Shown here piece after piece: positions 55,196 through 64,000 of a stretch of 64,000 nucleotides of DNA; positions within the stretch are counted from its first letter, which is position 1, and the number at the start of each line of letters is the position of its first letter. The DNA is from Rhizomucor pusillus (taxonomy: Eukaryota > Mucoromycota > Mucoromycetes > Mucorales > Lichtheimiaceae): NCBI GenBank assembly GCA_900175165.2, contig FWWN02000608.1:59622-123621 (forward strand), given 5' to 3'. Below the pieces are notes generated by a model. It had not been told where the DNA came from. It saw nothing but the letters and a program-made list of their open reading frames with translations, and made no database searches. The position numbers and the translations under genes were made by a program.

Positions 55196-58188
55196 ATGCG
55201 CGCCAGAGCATTTCAGGTAGCGCCCTCTGCTGCTGGCTGCTTAGCAACGCTTTGGTCTCTCGGTTTGAATGACCTTTGGTACAGAGCTTAAAGTAAAGCT
55301 ATAAAGTTATTCTCTCGCATACAATGTATTTGTTGAATACTTACAGGCGTCATATATAAACCTTAAAGGCACAAATACCTGCTATACTTGATCACATTGG
55401 TGATGGTATACAGGAGCTGCATCAATTCCGCAACTTCATCAAGGATCGAAGCCAGATTGAGAAAGACTACGCTCAGAAACTAGAGAACCTTGCCAGGAAA
55501 TACTCGCCAATATCTCGCATCAACAGCGCAGAAGCAGCAGAGGATTTAGAATGGAGTACGGCCAGCAAGTATGTATCATTTAAGAAGAGAAAAAGCATAG
55601 AATGCTTAATCAACCGTTCGTGATGGATAAAGCACATCTATGGCTGCATGGATTAGCATAATTGGAGCCACGATGCAAGTTGCTAAAAGCCATCATCAAC
55701 TTGCCGAGGATCTAAGCGTAAATGTTATCAATCAATTGAAAGCCGTTGCTGCACGAAAAGAGGAAGCTAGGAAAAAGGTAATGCTTATTCTTCCTCCCGT
55801 GATTCCTTTCCCAAACATGCTAATTTGATACATGCAGCATTTAGCATTTTATCAAAAGCTGAAAGCCGAGCGAGACAAGACGTATTCAGAAAAAGATAAA
55901 GCAAAAAATGCATACGACGATGCTTGCGCCAACATCCAAAATATTCGGGCGAAAATGGCAAAAGGAACGGGCGATCACGATAAGGTACGATCTTGCCTAA
56001 CAACAATGAAAGCGATTTGCGTCTTAAATCCGCCATTGTATTGTATAGCAAGAGAGGCAACTGGATCAAGCTCTGGTAGATTGTAACAACAAAAAGGTAA
56101 ATTTACACATCGAGTTGTATACACTACGACTTATTAACTTGCAAAGAAATCACATGGCTATGTAGAACTTATACCTTCTTGCACTTAGCGTGGCTAATGC
56201 TGAGCGGGAAAAGTTCTACGAAGGAGATCTACCTGCTTTGGCGGATGTAAGCATTATATTTTGTTCCTTTCGTACGGATCGATATATTAATCTATAACGC
56301 TGAACATGCAGCATCTTCAGCAACTGGACACGTCTCGAATGTTAGCTCTACAAAATATATATCGTAACTACATTGAGAAAGAAAGTAACACCATCGCGTC
56401 CGTGCAGTATCACTATACAAATGCGCTTGTGACAATCGACCAGATGGATCCTGCAGTGGACGATGAGTATTTCGTGCAAACCACTATGGACTCTGGAATT
56501 GTTCAGGATATGGAAGCCAACGTTCGTTTCAGCTTTGTTCCATATGCTGGCGAATCCGGTGATCTTGGAAATTCAATTGTTGATAATGTGAGTACAATAT
56601 ACTTGCAAACCTATCATCAATAGTAAACTTACTTGCGCAGGCCGATCGATTAACCACGGATGAAGCGGCAGCTATCTTCCTGAATAATAAGCTTATTAAA
56701 GATCGGAAGCAACTGGATAATCTAGCCGATGAACTATCTATAAAATCAACCGAGTTAATGGAACTGGAAAAAGTCGCAAATTCTATTGAAAATAAGGCTT
56801 CTCCGGACTTCGACCGCGCAATAGAGGTATTTTTCACTATATATCGCAAATGTTGAAAATTCTGACAATACAATATTTAGAAACTTATGGAACTTGTTCG
56901 TCATATAACATTATTATCGACGCAGAAAGTACGAATCAAGAGTGAAGTTGATCTCATCATACAAAGTATAGGAGGTGAGAAGAATTTTTGGGTTGAATAT
57001 CTTTGAAAGGTAAATACATAATTGATATCTCCTTTACCTAGATACCGGACTGAAAGCTCAGAGTCACGACTTCAGACCGTGTTCATTCACTATACCCACA
57101 ACATGCGATTACTGCGGAAGCACTATATGGGGTCTTTCCAAACAAGGACTAACATGCAAAGGTAGGATAAAGAAAATATTGAAGAACGAACAAGGATCTC
57201 AATACTTTGCTGGTAGCTTGCGGCTTTAATTGCCATGCAAAATGTGAAATGAAAGTTGCTCCTAATTGCTCGTACATCAAAGGGAAGATAAACCGCTACC
57301 AACCGCCTCCGCCATCACGTTCCAGCCTTTCCCTTCGCTCCTCCAACACTGGTCGTAAAAACTTGTCACTCACACCTTCCTCCTCTACTACGGAGCAACC
57401 GCATAATTCAACGCCAGAGCTGCTTACTGCTGCTACTCACGCATCCACGACACTATCTTCAGCAAAAGCATCGGCAATGGAGACTCCAGCTGCTGCCACA
57501 ACGACAGTAGCTGAGACTTCCAAGATAGGAACTGAAGAAACGGAGCCGGAAAGACCAAGGAAAGCAATCGTGTTATATTCTTATACAGGACAGTCTGAAG
57601 ACGAAGTATCCATTATTGAAGGTGAAGAATTGACCGTTCTGGGAAGTGATGGTAAGTTTGTTTCGGGTTAGGAAGAGAAGGCTCCCTGTGCACGAAAACT
57701 CTTGCTGATAATAACAAAACTTTTCTTTTTCTTAGACGAAAATGGATGGATAAAGGTAGATTGTTAACTAATTGCTGCAAAAAAACCCAGAAAGAGGGTG
57801 TTAGATTAAGTATATATACTTTTTTAGGTCATGCTACGAAACAACGAAGTTGGTCTGGTTCCAGCAAGCTATATATCTATACGACCAGACAGTGAAACTA
57901 AGACGGCCTATGAGATGCAGACGCAACAGCAGGGTAACGCTGCATCCGAGAGTACAACAGCAAAATACGTCACCGCCTTGTACGATTTCGAGGCAGTCAA
58001 TGCCGATGAACTTGATGTTCGTGAGGGAGACAAGATTCTGGTAACTCGGCAGGACGACAGTGGTTGGTGGGAAGGTAATTCTTAGTTCAAATCTATGAAT
58101 CCTAAATCTGATGCTCACAGTGTTGTCTGCTTCTTCAGGCGTTCTGAATGGAAAGAAAGGCGTCTTTCCAGCAAATTATGTAGAATAA
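55196..58188 (+). CDS. BZZ1: Bzz1-like F-BAR, C1 and double SH3 protein
   Basis: Bzz1 proteins link curved membrane to Arp2/3-driven actin assembly at endocytic sites. Fourteen exons are modelled, from 55369-55568 through 58139-58188, plus a tentative first exon 55196-55216; total 687 residues. The F-BAR domain begins at about residue 8 (IPAILDHIGDGIQELHQF, KDRSQIEKDYAQKLENLARK) and runs with coiled-coil sequence to about 395. A C1 zinc module follows (HDFRPCSFTIPTTCDYCGST, CGFNCHAKCEMKVAPNC). The linker is Ser/Thr-rich. SH3-1 has AIVLYSYTGQSEDEVSI and SH3-2 has VTALYDFEAVNADELDV with DSGWWEG and GVFPANYVE. A 20-nt exon (57736-57755) encodes the SH3-1 core ENGWIK. The start exon is uncertain: its 152-nt intron is longer than the others and its acceptor is weak. 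Confidence 0.9.
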
Positions 58189-58440
58189 AGAGCATGAATC
58201 AATAAATCTACCTTTGATAAAGCAAGCAAACAAGACATTTCGAAACAATGTTATTTAAATAATGGTAAAGAGTTTTTGTTTCCGAATGAAAATTATGGGA
58301 GTGAGTACACAAAGAAGTTCAAATTGCGAGACTGTATGTACAGCAACAGTAGTGGATGATGGAATAAGGTATCTATCTACTCCTGCGTAAAAACGGATGA
58401 AAACAGAGCCAGCTGTAAATTGATCCTAGAAGCTGGGCAT

Positions 58441-59943
58441 TTAACCAGCAACGTTGAGACCACCATCAGCAGTAAGATTCAGCAGCAGCTGGGCAAGACA
58501 ACGCCTAGTGGCATTGTCGTCTTTAAGCACGGCGTGAAAGGTAGAATCCTTTAGAGGATCAGGCAGGCATTGTCTCAAAGCTTCACGGGCCCTATATTTG
58601 TATTAGAATACATGATTAAGAGAACGTATTATGAAAAATCATACCTTGGATTGTCTGACAGCCGCAAGTAGCAACGTATAACGTGTTTCAAAAGTCTAGT
58701 GGCCTGGGTTTCAACAAGCTGGTTAACCATGTTGTGTAAGACTGTCGCAACAGCGTAAAAGCGTTCGTAAGTTTGGCAAATGTAATACTAAAGCTTTCAT
58801 ATCAGTATAATTCCGTAAATCCTCGACGGGTCACAGTATGCTTACAAGACCAGTATCGTCGAGCAATATCTTCTGAACAATGAAGATGGCAACGGTCTTC
58901 GACAGTTCACTACCGGTCTCCATAATCCGCAAACACAAAGGAATAATTTCGGTGGACAACAAAAAGTTGATCACTTCAGGATTGTCATTCTGCATAGTAT
59001 CACCATGATAAGTATGCGATGCTGTAGTAACTGTGTGAACATGAAGCTTACTTTTACTAATGCGCCAATGACACCAAGACTGGTCAAACGCAAGTACTCA
59101 AACGGACGTGTTTTGCTGGTCGTATTAAGAAACGGGTATAAATAAAGCGGTATGTGCGCTAATTAGAAGTTAGCAGCCTGCATAATGCTTTTGCTCGAAT
59201 TCAACGATGCTTACCATGCAGAAACAAGGTTCTAGTCTCATTGTGGTTGGCTACACATTGCAAAAGAGCCAATGCATTACACACTCTGTTCGAAGCACCA
59301 CCGTTCAAAGTCGGGGGAGTAAGCATTGGATACACGGATACAATTTCCTGTAGCAGAACAGCCATCACCCCTATATACAATATGACACAAGTTCGTTGGC
59401 TACCTCAGTTTCAAGTTTTCTGCAATACAATTTACCGTAAGAGTACCACAGAATCAACGCAAGATCGTCGTATTGCTCTCGTTTCTTGCTGAGATCAAGC
59501 AAAGCCTGCTCTCGCAAACTTGGATTTAAAAGCTCAAGCACGAGCGTATAAATCTTCTCCTCATCCAATTGTGCGAGCTTCTGTTGCACTTGCTGATCTT
59601 GCTGCAGGAAAGGAAGATTCAGAGGCGGATTCCCAGTCGACATTGCGCTTTGGGCAGCTGCAGGATTGTTACTCAGTAGCATCGAGTACGCAGCGTAAGG
59701 ATCGCTTCCCCCAGCAGTATTCTGTAATCCACGTGCAGATAATCCTGGTTGTTGTTGCTGTTGAGCAGCAACAGCAGCAGCTTGTTGACTTCCACCAAGC
59801 GCAGAGTATGGATGTGTCAAGCCGTCTACACCGACGCTTCCCGTTCCAGCCGATTGCAGGACTGCAACGAGTGGATTAGCTGTATTCCCTGTCGATAATG
59901 CTGGTTGTTGCAAAAAGTGATGGAGTTGCGAATTAGGATGCAT
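58441..59943 (-). CDS. CAF40: CCR4-NOT subunit 9 (CNOT9/Rcd1/Caf40)
   Basis: This armadillo-type subunit of the CCR4-NOT deadenylase complex recruits regulators of mRNA decay. Six exons join in phase: 59943-59436, 59370-59215, 59158-59052, 58989-58846, 58787-58645 and 58591-58441, giving 402 residues. The first 110 residues are Gln/Ala/Gly-rich and disordered. The conserved core includes [14 protein letters not shown] sequence, [85 protein letters not shown] and LADP-like [17 protein letters not shown]. The core is very highly conserved from yeast to human, so identity is secure. The frame is open upstream of 59943 but has no ATG there. It converges on BZZ1 with about 250 bp between stops. 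Confidence 0.96.
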
Positions 59944-60143
59944 TGCTGTAGTAGAATAAGAACGTATATCGAGCAAATTGGCACTCAATCCACGGCGTCA
60001 ATCCGCGTTGCACGTAAGCTCCGATTTCTGGGGGACTTCGCGCGGTGAGTTTGGTGTACACTCCGTAAATCTTATTGTTTTCATGCTTCCCAATTCATAT
60101 CTTTTTCTTCCTGCCATCACAACCAGTCTGATAAAGCCAGCTC

Positions 60144-60929
60144 CTAATAAATATTCAATAGCCCTTTTTCCAATGCTGGCTTTCGCTTTAGATACTATGT
60201 AAATGCTTTTAAGAACTAATCCTTTTGCTTCATACATGAATAGTATATTCATGGCGACTCGCCTGCCCATAATATATCTCGGCGTATTGATGCCTGTTTC
60301 TGGCACGCTGCTGATACTCAAAGAATTTTGCGAAGTTCTGTGGAATATATTCCTCTTGTAGTCGGTAATAGGGCGTGAAAGGTGGCAATCCAAAGCTTAG
60401 AGGACCTTTTCGCGGATATAAGAAAATATTGGCAAATGTCTGCGAATCGAGTTTAGACATGGACGGCAGATAATAGAACTTTTCGTAGCTTTGTGGACAA
60501 ATGTATCCTCATGCTGATCTCAGTACAACCTTATGCATAGCTACGAAAAAGAAACTAACTGCTCTTCTGTTCTTCGAAATTAAAAGTATGGAGGATTCTG
60601 TCAATAGGTGACACTAGATGCTGAATCAAGCCTTCAAGCCTTTGATGATATTGTTTTATTGAAAACTGACTGATGACAGAATCCCATGGCATGAACGAGT
60701 GTCCTTTTACATTGCTTGGCAATGCATCCGTCCTTACTGCACATATTATTATGCTCAAGAGTATTCTCGCATGGACTATTCCGAGAGACCCAACGCTTCC
60801 TGCTATACTTGCACTGCTTCCGCCCATATTGTCATTGTGAAACAAAACAAACGTGCCTGACAACAAATGGCCTACAGCAGAATTTCGTCCGATTGAATCT
60901 TCCCTATCCACCACGAGAAATGCTCGCAT
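60144..60929 (-). CDS. Hypothetical three-exon protein, 230 aa
   Basis: Exons 60929-60560, 60507-60236 and 60194-60144 join in phase with acceptable splice sites. The N-terminal part has one hydrophobic stretch (GIVHARILLSIIICAV). The second exon is rich in aromatic residues (FYYLPSMSKLD, GPLSFGLPPFTPYYRLQEEY, FFEYQQRARNRHQYAEIYYG). A basic tail ends it. I do not recognise the family. The closing of all phases over three exons is moderate evidence for a real gene; the start could be at a later ATG. Confidence 0.4.
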
Positions 60930-61362
60930 TAATTCCAGGTGAAATCGAATATCGAAGTTAGCTAAGGCACTTGAATTGGAGTTTTATTTAATTCCATGAG
61001 CCATGTATCACATCTATTTCACTTGTCCAGAAGTTAAGATGTGGCTCCGTTTTTATTCGTATTTCATGCGTTCGAAGTTCTGTTGTGAAACTTCCTTCAT
61101 ACTAGTATTACCATTGCTTCTTTTCCAACAATATGAAATTAGGTCTCTAAGCTCCGATGCTGCAAATACACTCTTTCCGGAAATAATGTCGTCCCTGGTG
61201 GAAATTGATTTCGCACTCTCCCAAGTGTGAATGTCGCATTTCCAGGAAGATTTGTCGTACAAGCCTTGACATCTTCAGAGGTATATCAAGTTCGTCAGCC
61301 TTTTCGTCCCTGGCTTTCCTTCTTTTTATCACAAACTGTATCATTATCGTAAGGGAATTTCT
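60930..61362. other. Intergenic, possible relic on minus strand
   Basis: An open minus-strand stretch at about 61147-61344 (KARDEKADELDIPLKMSRL) looks protein-like but has no start, partner exon or family match. Otherwise AT-rich intergenic DNA. Confidence 0.3.
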
Positions 61363-61363
61363 A

Positions 61364-61455
61364 GGGACACCCCACCTGCCTGATCAGCGTATACTGTTGC
61401 ACAGCTTTCCAAATGTAACGAGCGGTCTTATTTCTAATAATAAATGGGGTGTCCG
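61364..61455. repeat. TA-flanked short inverted-repeat remnant (MITE-like)
   Basis: GGACACCCCA at 61365-61374 is inverted as TGGGGTGTCC at 61445-61454, and both ends are bounded by TA (61362-61363 and 61456-61457). The 92-bp unit has the form of a tiny Tc1/mariner-type deletion derivative, but only 10 bp pair, so chance cannot be excluded. Confidence 0.4.
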
Positions 61456-61458
61456 TAA

Positions 61459-61950
61459 GATCGTCACCAGAAACCATCAAAGGCTTTAGACGTGCAGTTC
61501 CCTGCAAAGGATACAGTCGCTCTCCTTGTCCACCCTGCCTTCAAGGCAGAGTTGGTTGCCAAGCTCGCCGCCGAAGGCGTTCAAGAACGCGGCGCGTTCG
61601 ACCCCCTTTCGCCTGCGGTGTTGGCAGACCCAAAGTTTGCCAACGAAACCACCACCTCCCGCACCACCATCGTCCGCCGCCTCTTCGCCGAGAGGATGAG
61701 GCGCACCTGCCTTCGCCTCCCTCGCCACATCGACGCAAGTGTCGCAAGACACTTTGGCACCGCCACCACCTCACCACTTTGCCTTGGCGAAGAATGGTGG
61801 CAAGAGTTCGTCGCCGCCTCCCGCCCGGCCAAGACGACCGCGCCCACCACCAACAACACCACTGCCCCTCCCACCACCGTCACCTCCATGTTTACCGACG
61901 TAGACATGGTTGAATCCGATACCAACACCACCACCCACCAACAATCATGA
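61459..61950 (+). CDS. LINE ORF1-like protein, probably 5'-truncated
   Basis: The frame is open from 61459, just after a TAA, and has no ATG before about codon 65, so the N-terminus is probably missing. It encodes about 163 residues: a basic central region (TIVRRLFAERMRRTCLRLP) and a Thr/Pro/Ala-rich C-terminus. No zinc knuckle is seen. It sits where ORF1 of this element class would sit, and its stop codon overlaps the ORF2 start (ATGA). Confidence 0.5.
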   Translation, partial: DRHQKPSKALDVQFPAKDTVALLVHPAFKAELVAKLAAEGVQERGAFDPLSPAVLADPKFANETTTSRTTIVRRLFAERMRRTCLRLPRHIDASVARHFGTATTSPLCLGEEWWQEFVAASRPAKTTAPTTNNTTAPPTTVTSMFTDVDMVESDTNTTTHQQS

Positions 61951-64000
61951 GTTGTGAGCGACTCACACTCGCCACGCTCAACGTCCGGAACATCAGTCAT
62001 AATCTGGTAGGAGTTATTGACGCTTGTCAGGATGCAAATGTTGATATTATCTTTCTCTGCGAAATCTATCACAAACGCGGCCACCTCCCATGCGCCTGGA
62101 CCCAATACCACAACTATGCGGCTCGAGGAGACAGAGACAGCCATTTTGTAAAATTTGGCCTATCCTTCCTCGTCCGTCCCCAGTTCCCCTACGAAGTTCA
62201 TCAAGTTTCTACGATTCACGGCGAGGTACTGACTCTCAAGCTTGGCCCATATACTTTGCACGGTGTATATCTCCCACCCTCTCTTCCTGCCGAGGAGGTC
62301 GAGGCCAGATATCGTCTCATGTCAGTGGACCCCTTTACTATTGTACTGGGCGACTTGAATACGCGAATGGGCAGTCTGACGGATGATTGCAAGCAGACGG
62401 CCCGTCGTACACCTGCACTAAAGCAATGGATGAGCACCCATGATCTAACCTTGTGGAATGCAGAGTTGGCCCGAGGACAGCCGACCTACTCTGCCATGCG
62501 GCGTCCAGGCTATCACGCCAGACCCGTATTGAGCGAGAGCATCATAGATTTCTTTCTATCGATGCCGGACAACCTGTTTGATCTGTGGATGAAAATCCAT
62601 ACAGGCCTCGGTCTGTCGCACCACCACTTGTGTGAGCTGTCATTCGTGCCCGTGAACATGTCACGGCTCCCAGCCGCCACAGCCGAGCGTCTTACCTGGA
62701 ATCTTCAACGGCTCAAAAAGCCTGCGATACTGGACAGGTACCAGACCCGATCTGAAGAGCTCCCCGGTGCTCTTCTGGGAGACATCCGGACCTGCTTGAA
62801 CGCTAAAGACGTGTCTCTGAGCACTGACGGGATGGAAGGTTTGGTCGACCACCTTAACACCGTGATCTACCAGACCTTGGACGATACCGTGAGACGTAGT
62901 CGACCTCGTCTGAATTCCCACAAGGATTTTTGGAACGACCACCTGCAGCGTCTGGCTGATCGACGACAGCGTTTGTATAAGCGTTGGAGGCGGTTACGCC
63001 ATGACATGGAATGCATTACGGCCCACCGCGACTACATTTCGACTTGTGCTGATCTTAGGAAGGCGGTCAAGGCTGCTCAGAGGAAATCCTGGACAGAGTT
63101 CTGCCAAAAGCTTCACAGCGACCCTACAGAAATGACCTCAGCCATAAAGCGCTTGCGCCTACGCAAAAGGTCCAGTGTTACCATCTCGTCCCCGCAAGGT
63201 TTAAAGCAGGCGGCCGATGACATGGCTGCTCATCTTGAGCAAGTGTGTCACGGTTCTGTCTCACTGCGGATACCCTCGGATGGCGTCTACCACGGTCGGC
63301 GTCCTTGCTGGGTGCAAGACGACATTGTCGATGCCATACGACTTCTCCCAAATCGTAAAGCACCAGGAATGGACCATATCAAAGCAGAAATGCTGAAGCC
63401 CTTGACATCGCTTATCGCCCCAGTCTTGGATGGAATATTTACTCCGTGTTGGCACTGGTCATGGACCCCCCGCGCCTGGCGAACCCCACAAATAGTTCTT
63501 ATCTACAAGAACAAAGGCAGTGCGTCTGATCCCGCCAACTTTCGGCCTATCAGTCTGACCTCGGTGTTTCGCAAGATCCTCGAGCGATGCCTGTTGCCAG
63601 AGTTGCTGCGGACCATGCCGAGTCTCGATATCACACAGGGCGGCTTCCGGGCCAACCGTGGTACTCTTGACCAGGCAGCCTGTCTCCACCAGCTGATGTG
63701 TGCATATTCTCGCTCCGAGGGTGGGGAGCAACACCCTCCAGTCGTTGCGTTCTTGGACATCAAAGCTACATATGACAGTGCCTACCGGCTTGTTGTATGG
63801 GATACGCTTCGTCCTTTTGTGACAAGGCCACTGCTCGAGCTGCTTCAGAATTTATTTGATAGTATCATTGTCAAGGTAACTCACATGAATGTAGCCTCCA
63901 GGGAAATCTATCCACGTCCCGGGTTTCTGCAAGGTAGCATCCTCTCTCCCTTTCTCTATTCTGTTTTCATAGACACTTTGCCGCGTATGCTGCGTACAGT
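61947..64000 (+). CDS. LINE ORF2: endonuclease and reverse transcriptase, partial
   Basis: The frame stays open from the ATG at 61947 to the window edge (684 codons). The N-terminal apurinic-type endonuclease shows LATLNVRNI, the acidic residue in IIFLCEIYHKRG, VLGDLNTRMG and SIIDFFLS. The expected SDH near the end of the domain reads Ser-His-His (62616-62624), so the usual Asp is replaced. The reverse transcriptase shows RKAPGMDHIKAEMLK, NFRPISLTSVFRKILER, TQGGFRANRGTLDQA, the motif A Asp in FLDIKATYDSA and GFLQGSILSPFLYSVFID. The second catalytic block (YADD) would lie past the edge. No stop or frameshift interrupts the visible part, so the copy may be fairly young. It is typical of the large fungal LINE groups; I do not assign a clade. 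Confidence 0.88.
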   Translation, partial: MSCERLTLATLNVRNISHNLVGVIDACQDANVDIIFLCEIYHKRGHLPCAWTQYHNYAARGDRDSHFVKFGLSFLVRPQFPYEVHQVSTIHGEVLTLKLGPYTLHGVYLPPSLPAEEVEARYRLMSVDPFTIVLGDLNTRMGSLTDDCKQTARRTPALKQWMSTHDLTLWNAELARGQPTYSAMRRPGYHARPVLSESIIDFFLSMPDNLFDLWMKIHTGLGLSHHHLCELSFVPVNMSRLPAATAERLTWNLQRLKKPAILDRYQTRSEELPGALLGDIRTCLNAKDVSLSTDGMEGLVDHLNTVIYQTLDDTVRRSRPRLNSHKDFWNDHLQRLADRRQRLYKRWRRLRHDMECITAHRDYISTCADLRKAVKAAQRKSWTEFCQKLHSDPTEMTSAIKRLRLRKRSSVTISSPQGLKQAADDMAAHLEQVCHGSVSLRIPSDGVYHGRRPCWVQDDIVDAIRLLPNRKAPGMDHIKAEMLKPLTSLIAPVLDGIFTPCWHWSWTPRAWRTPQIVLIYKNKGSASDPANFRPISLTSVFRKILERCLLPELLRTMPSLDITQGGFRANRGTLDQAACLHQLMCAYSRSEGGEQHPPVVAFLDIKATYDSAYRLVVWDTLRPFVTRPLLELLQNLFDSIIVKVTHMNVASREIYPRPGFLQGSILSPFLYSVFIDTLPRMLRT

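Larger units (their letters stand above)
61457..64000 (+). mobile_element. Non-LTR (LINE-type) retrotransposon, cut by window end
   Basis: Two overlapping plus-strand frames encode an ORF1-like protein and an endonuclease-reverse transcriptase. The base composition is visibly richer in G+C than the AT-rich DNA just upstream. The 5' end seems to begin next to the inverted-repeat remnant; the 3' end lies outside the window. Confidence 0.85.

Overview
The window reads as nuclear DNA of a filamentous fungus, most likely an early-diverging Mucoromycota (Mucorales-type) species. Genes are packed on both strands, introns are short (about 50-90 nt) with GTAAGT/GTATGT-like donors, start codons often sit behind pyrimidine-rich leaders, and the gene set is fungal: a FET3/FTR1 reductive iron uptake pair, a Ste12 factor, a Zn(II)2Cys6 factor, and a Bzz1-type protein with a C1 domain. 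Exon models were joined by hand from reading frame, splice consensus and family conservation. Where all phases closed, the model should be close to correct.

Layout: 0.7-2.0 kb, an unrecognised short model and a UPF0739/C1orf74-like protein (both minus). 2.7-4.8 kb, a Sel1-repeat protein. 5.2-5.9 kb, a small membrane protein. 6.4-7.9 kb, a hexokinase (minus). 9.0-13.2 kb, a divergent iron module of multicopper ferroxidase (minus) and iron permease (plus) sharing a 615-bp promoter, with two exact GATA-factor motifs inside ferroxidase intron 2. 14.1-16.5 kb, a Ser/Thr-rich one-pass surface protein. 16.7-18.7 kb, a NIPA-type magnesium transporter. 19.7-22.4 kb, a PX-domain AGC kinase. 22.7-23.6 kb, a Ste12 protein without zinc fingers (minus). 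24.0-27.6 kb, ER membrane complex subunit 1. 27.6-30.3 kb, a gene-poor patch with a decayed coding relic and a broken Tc1-type transposon with long inverted repeats. 30.9-37.4 kb (all minus), a Crz1-like C2H2 factor, galactose-1-phosphate uridylyltransferase and a Zn(II)2Cys6 factor. 37.7-40.3 kb, an unrecognised protein and a PQ-loop transporter. 40.4-52.1 kb, a full VPS13 lipid-transfer gene (minus). 52.6-58.2 kb, a WD40 protein of WDR44/Dgr2 type and a Bzz1-like F-BAR/C1/SH3 protein. 58.4-59.9 kb, the CCR4-NOT subunit CNOT9/Rcd1/Caf40 (minus). 60.1-60.9 kb, an unrecognised three-exon model. From 61.4 kb to the edge, a TA-flanked inverted-repeat remnant abuts a non-LTR retrotransposon with an endonuclease-reverse transcriptase ORF cut by the window end.

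Most genes are housekeeping and show no operon-like logic, except the iron pair, which is co-regulated in many fungi. I did not find a clearly new multi-gene system. The observations most worth checking are the intronic iron-GATA motifs, a phase-neutral stop-free intron that would put a hydrophobic segment into the PX domain of the kinase, two tiny exons carrying core domain residues, the 4-nt gap between the PQ-loop and VPS13 stop codons, and sequence oddities in the hexokinase, the Ste12 protein and the LINE endonuclease. No tRNA, rRNA or CRISPR was recognised.
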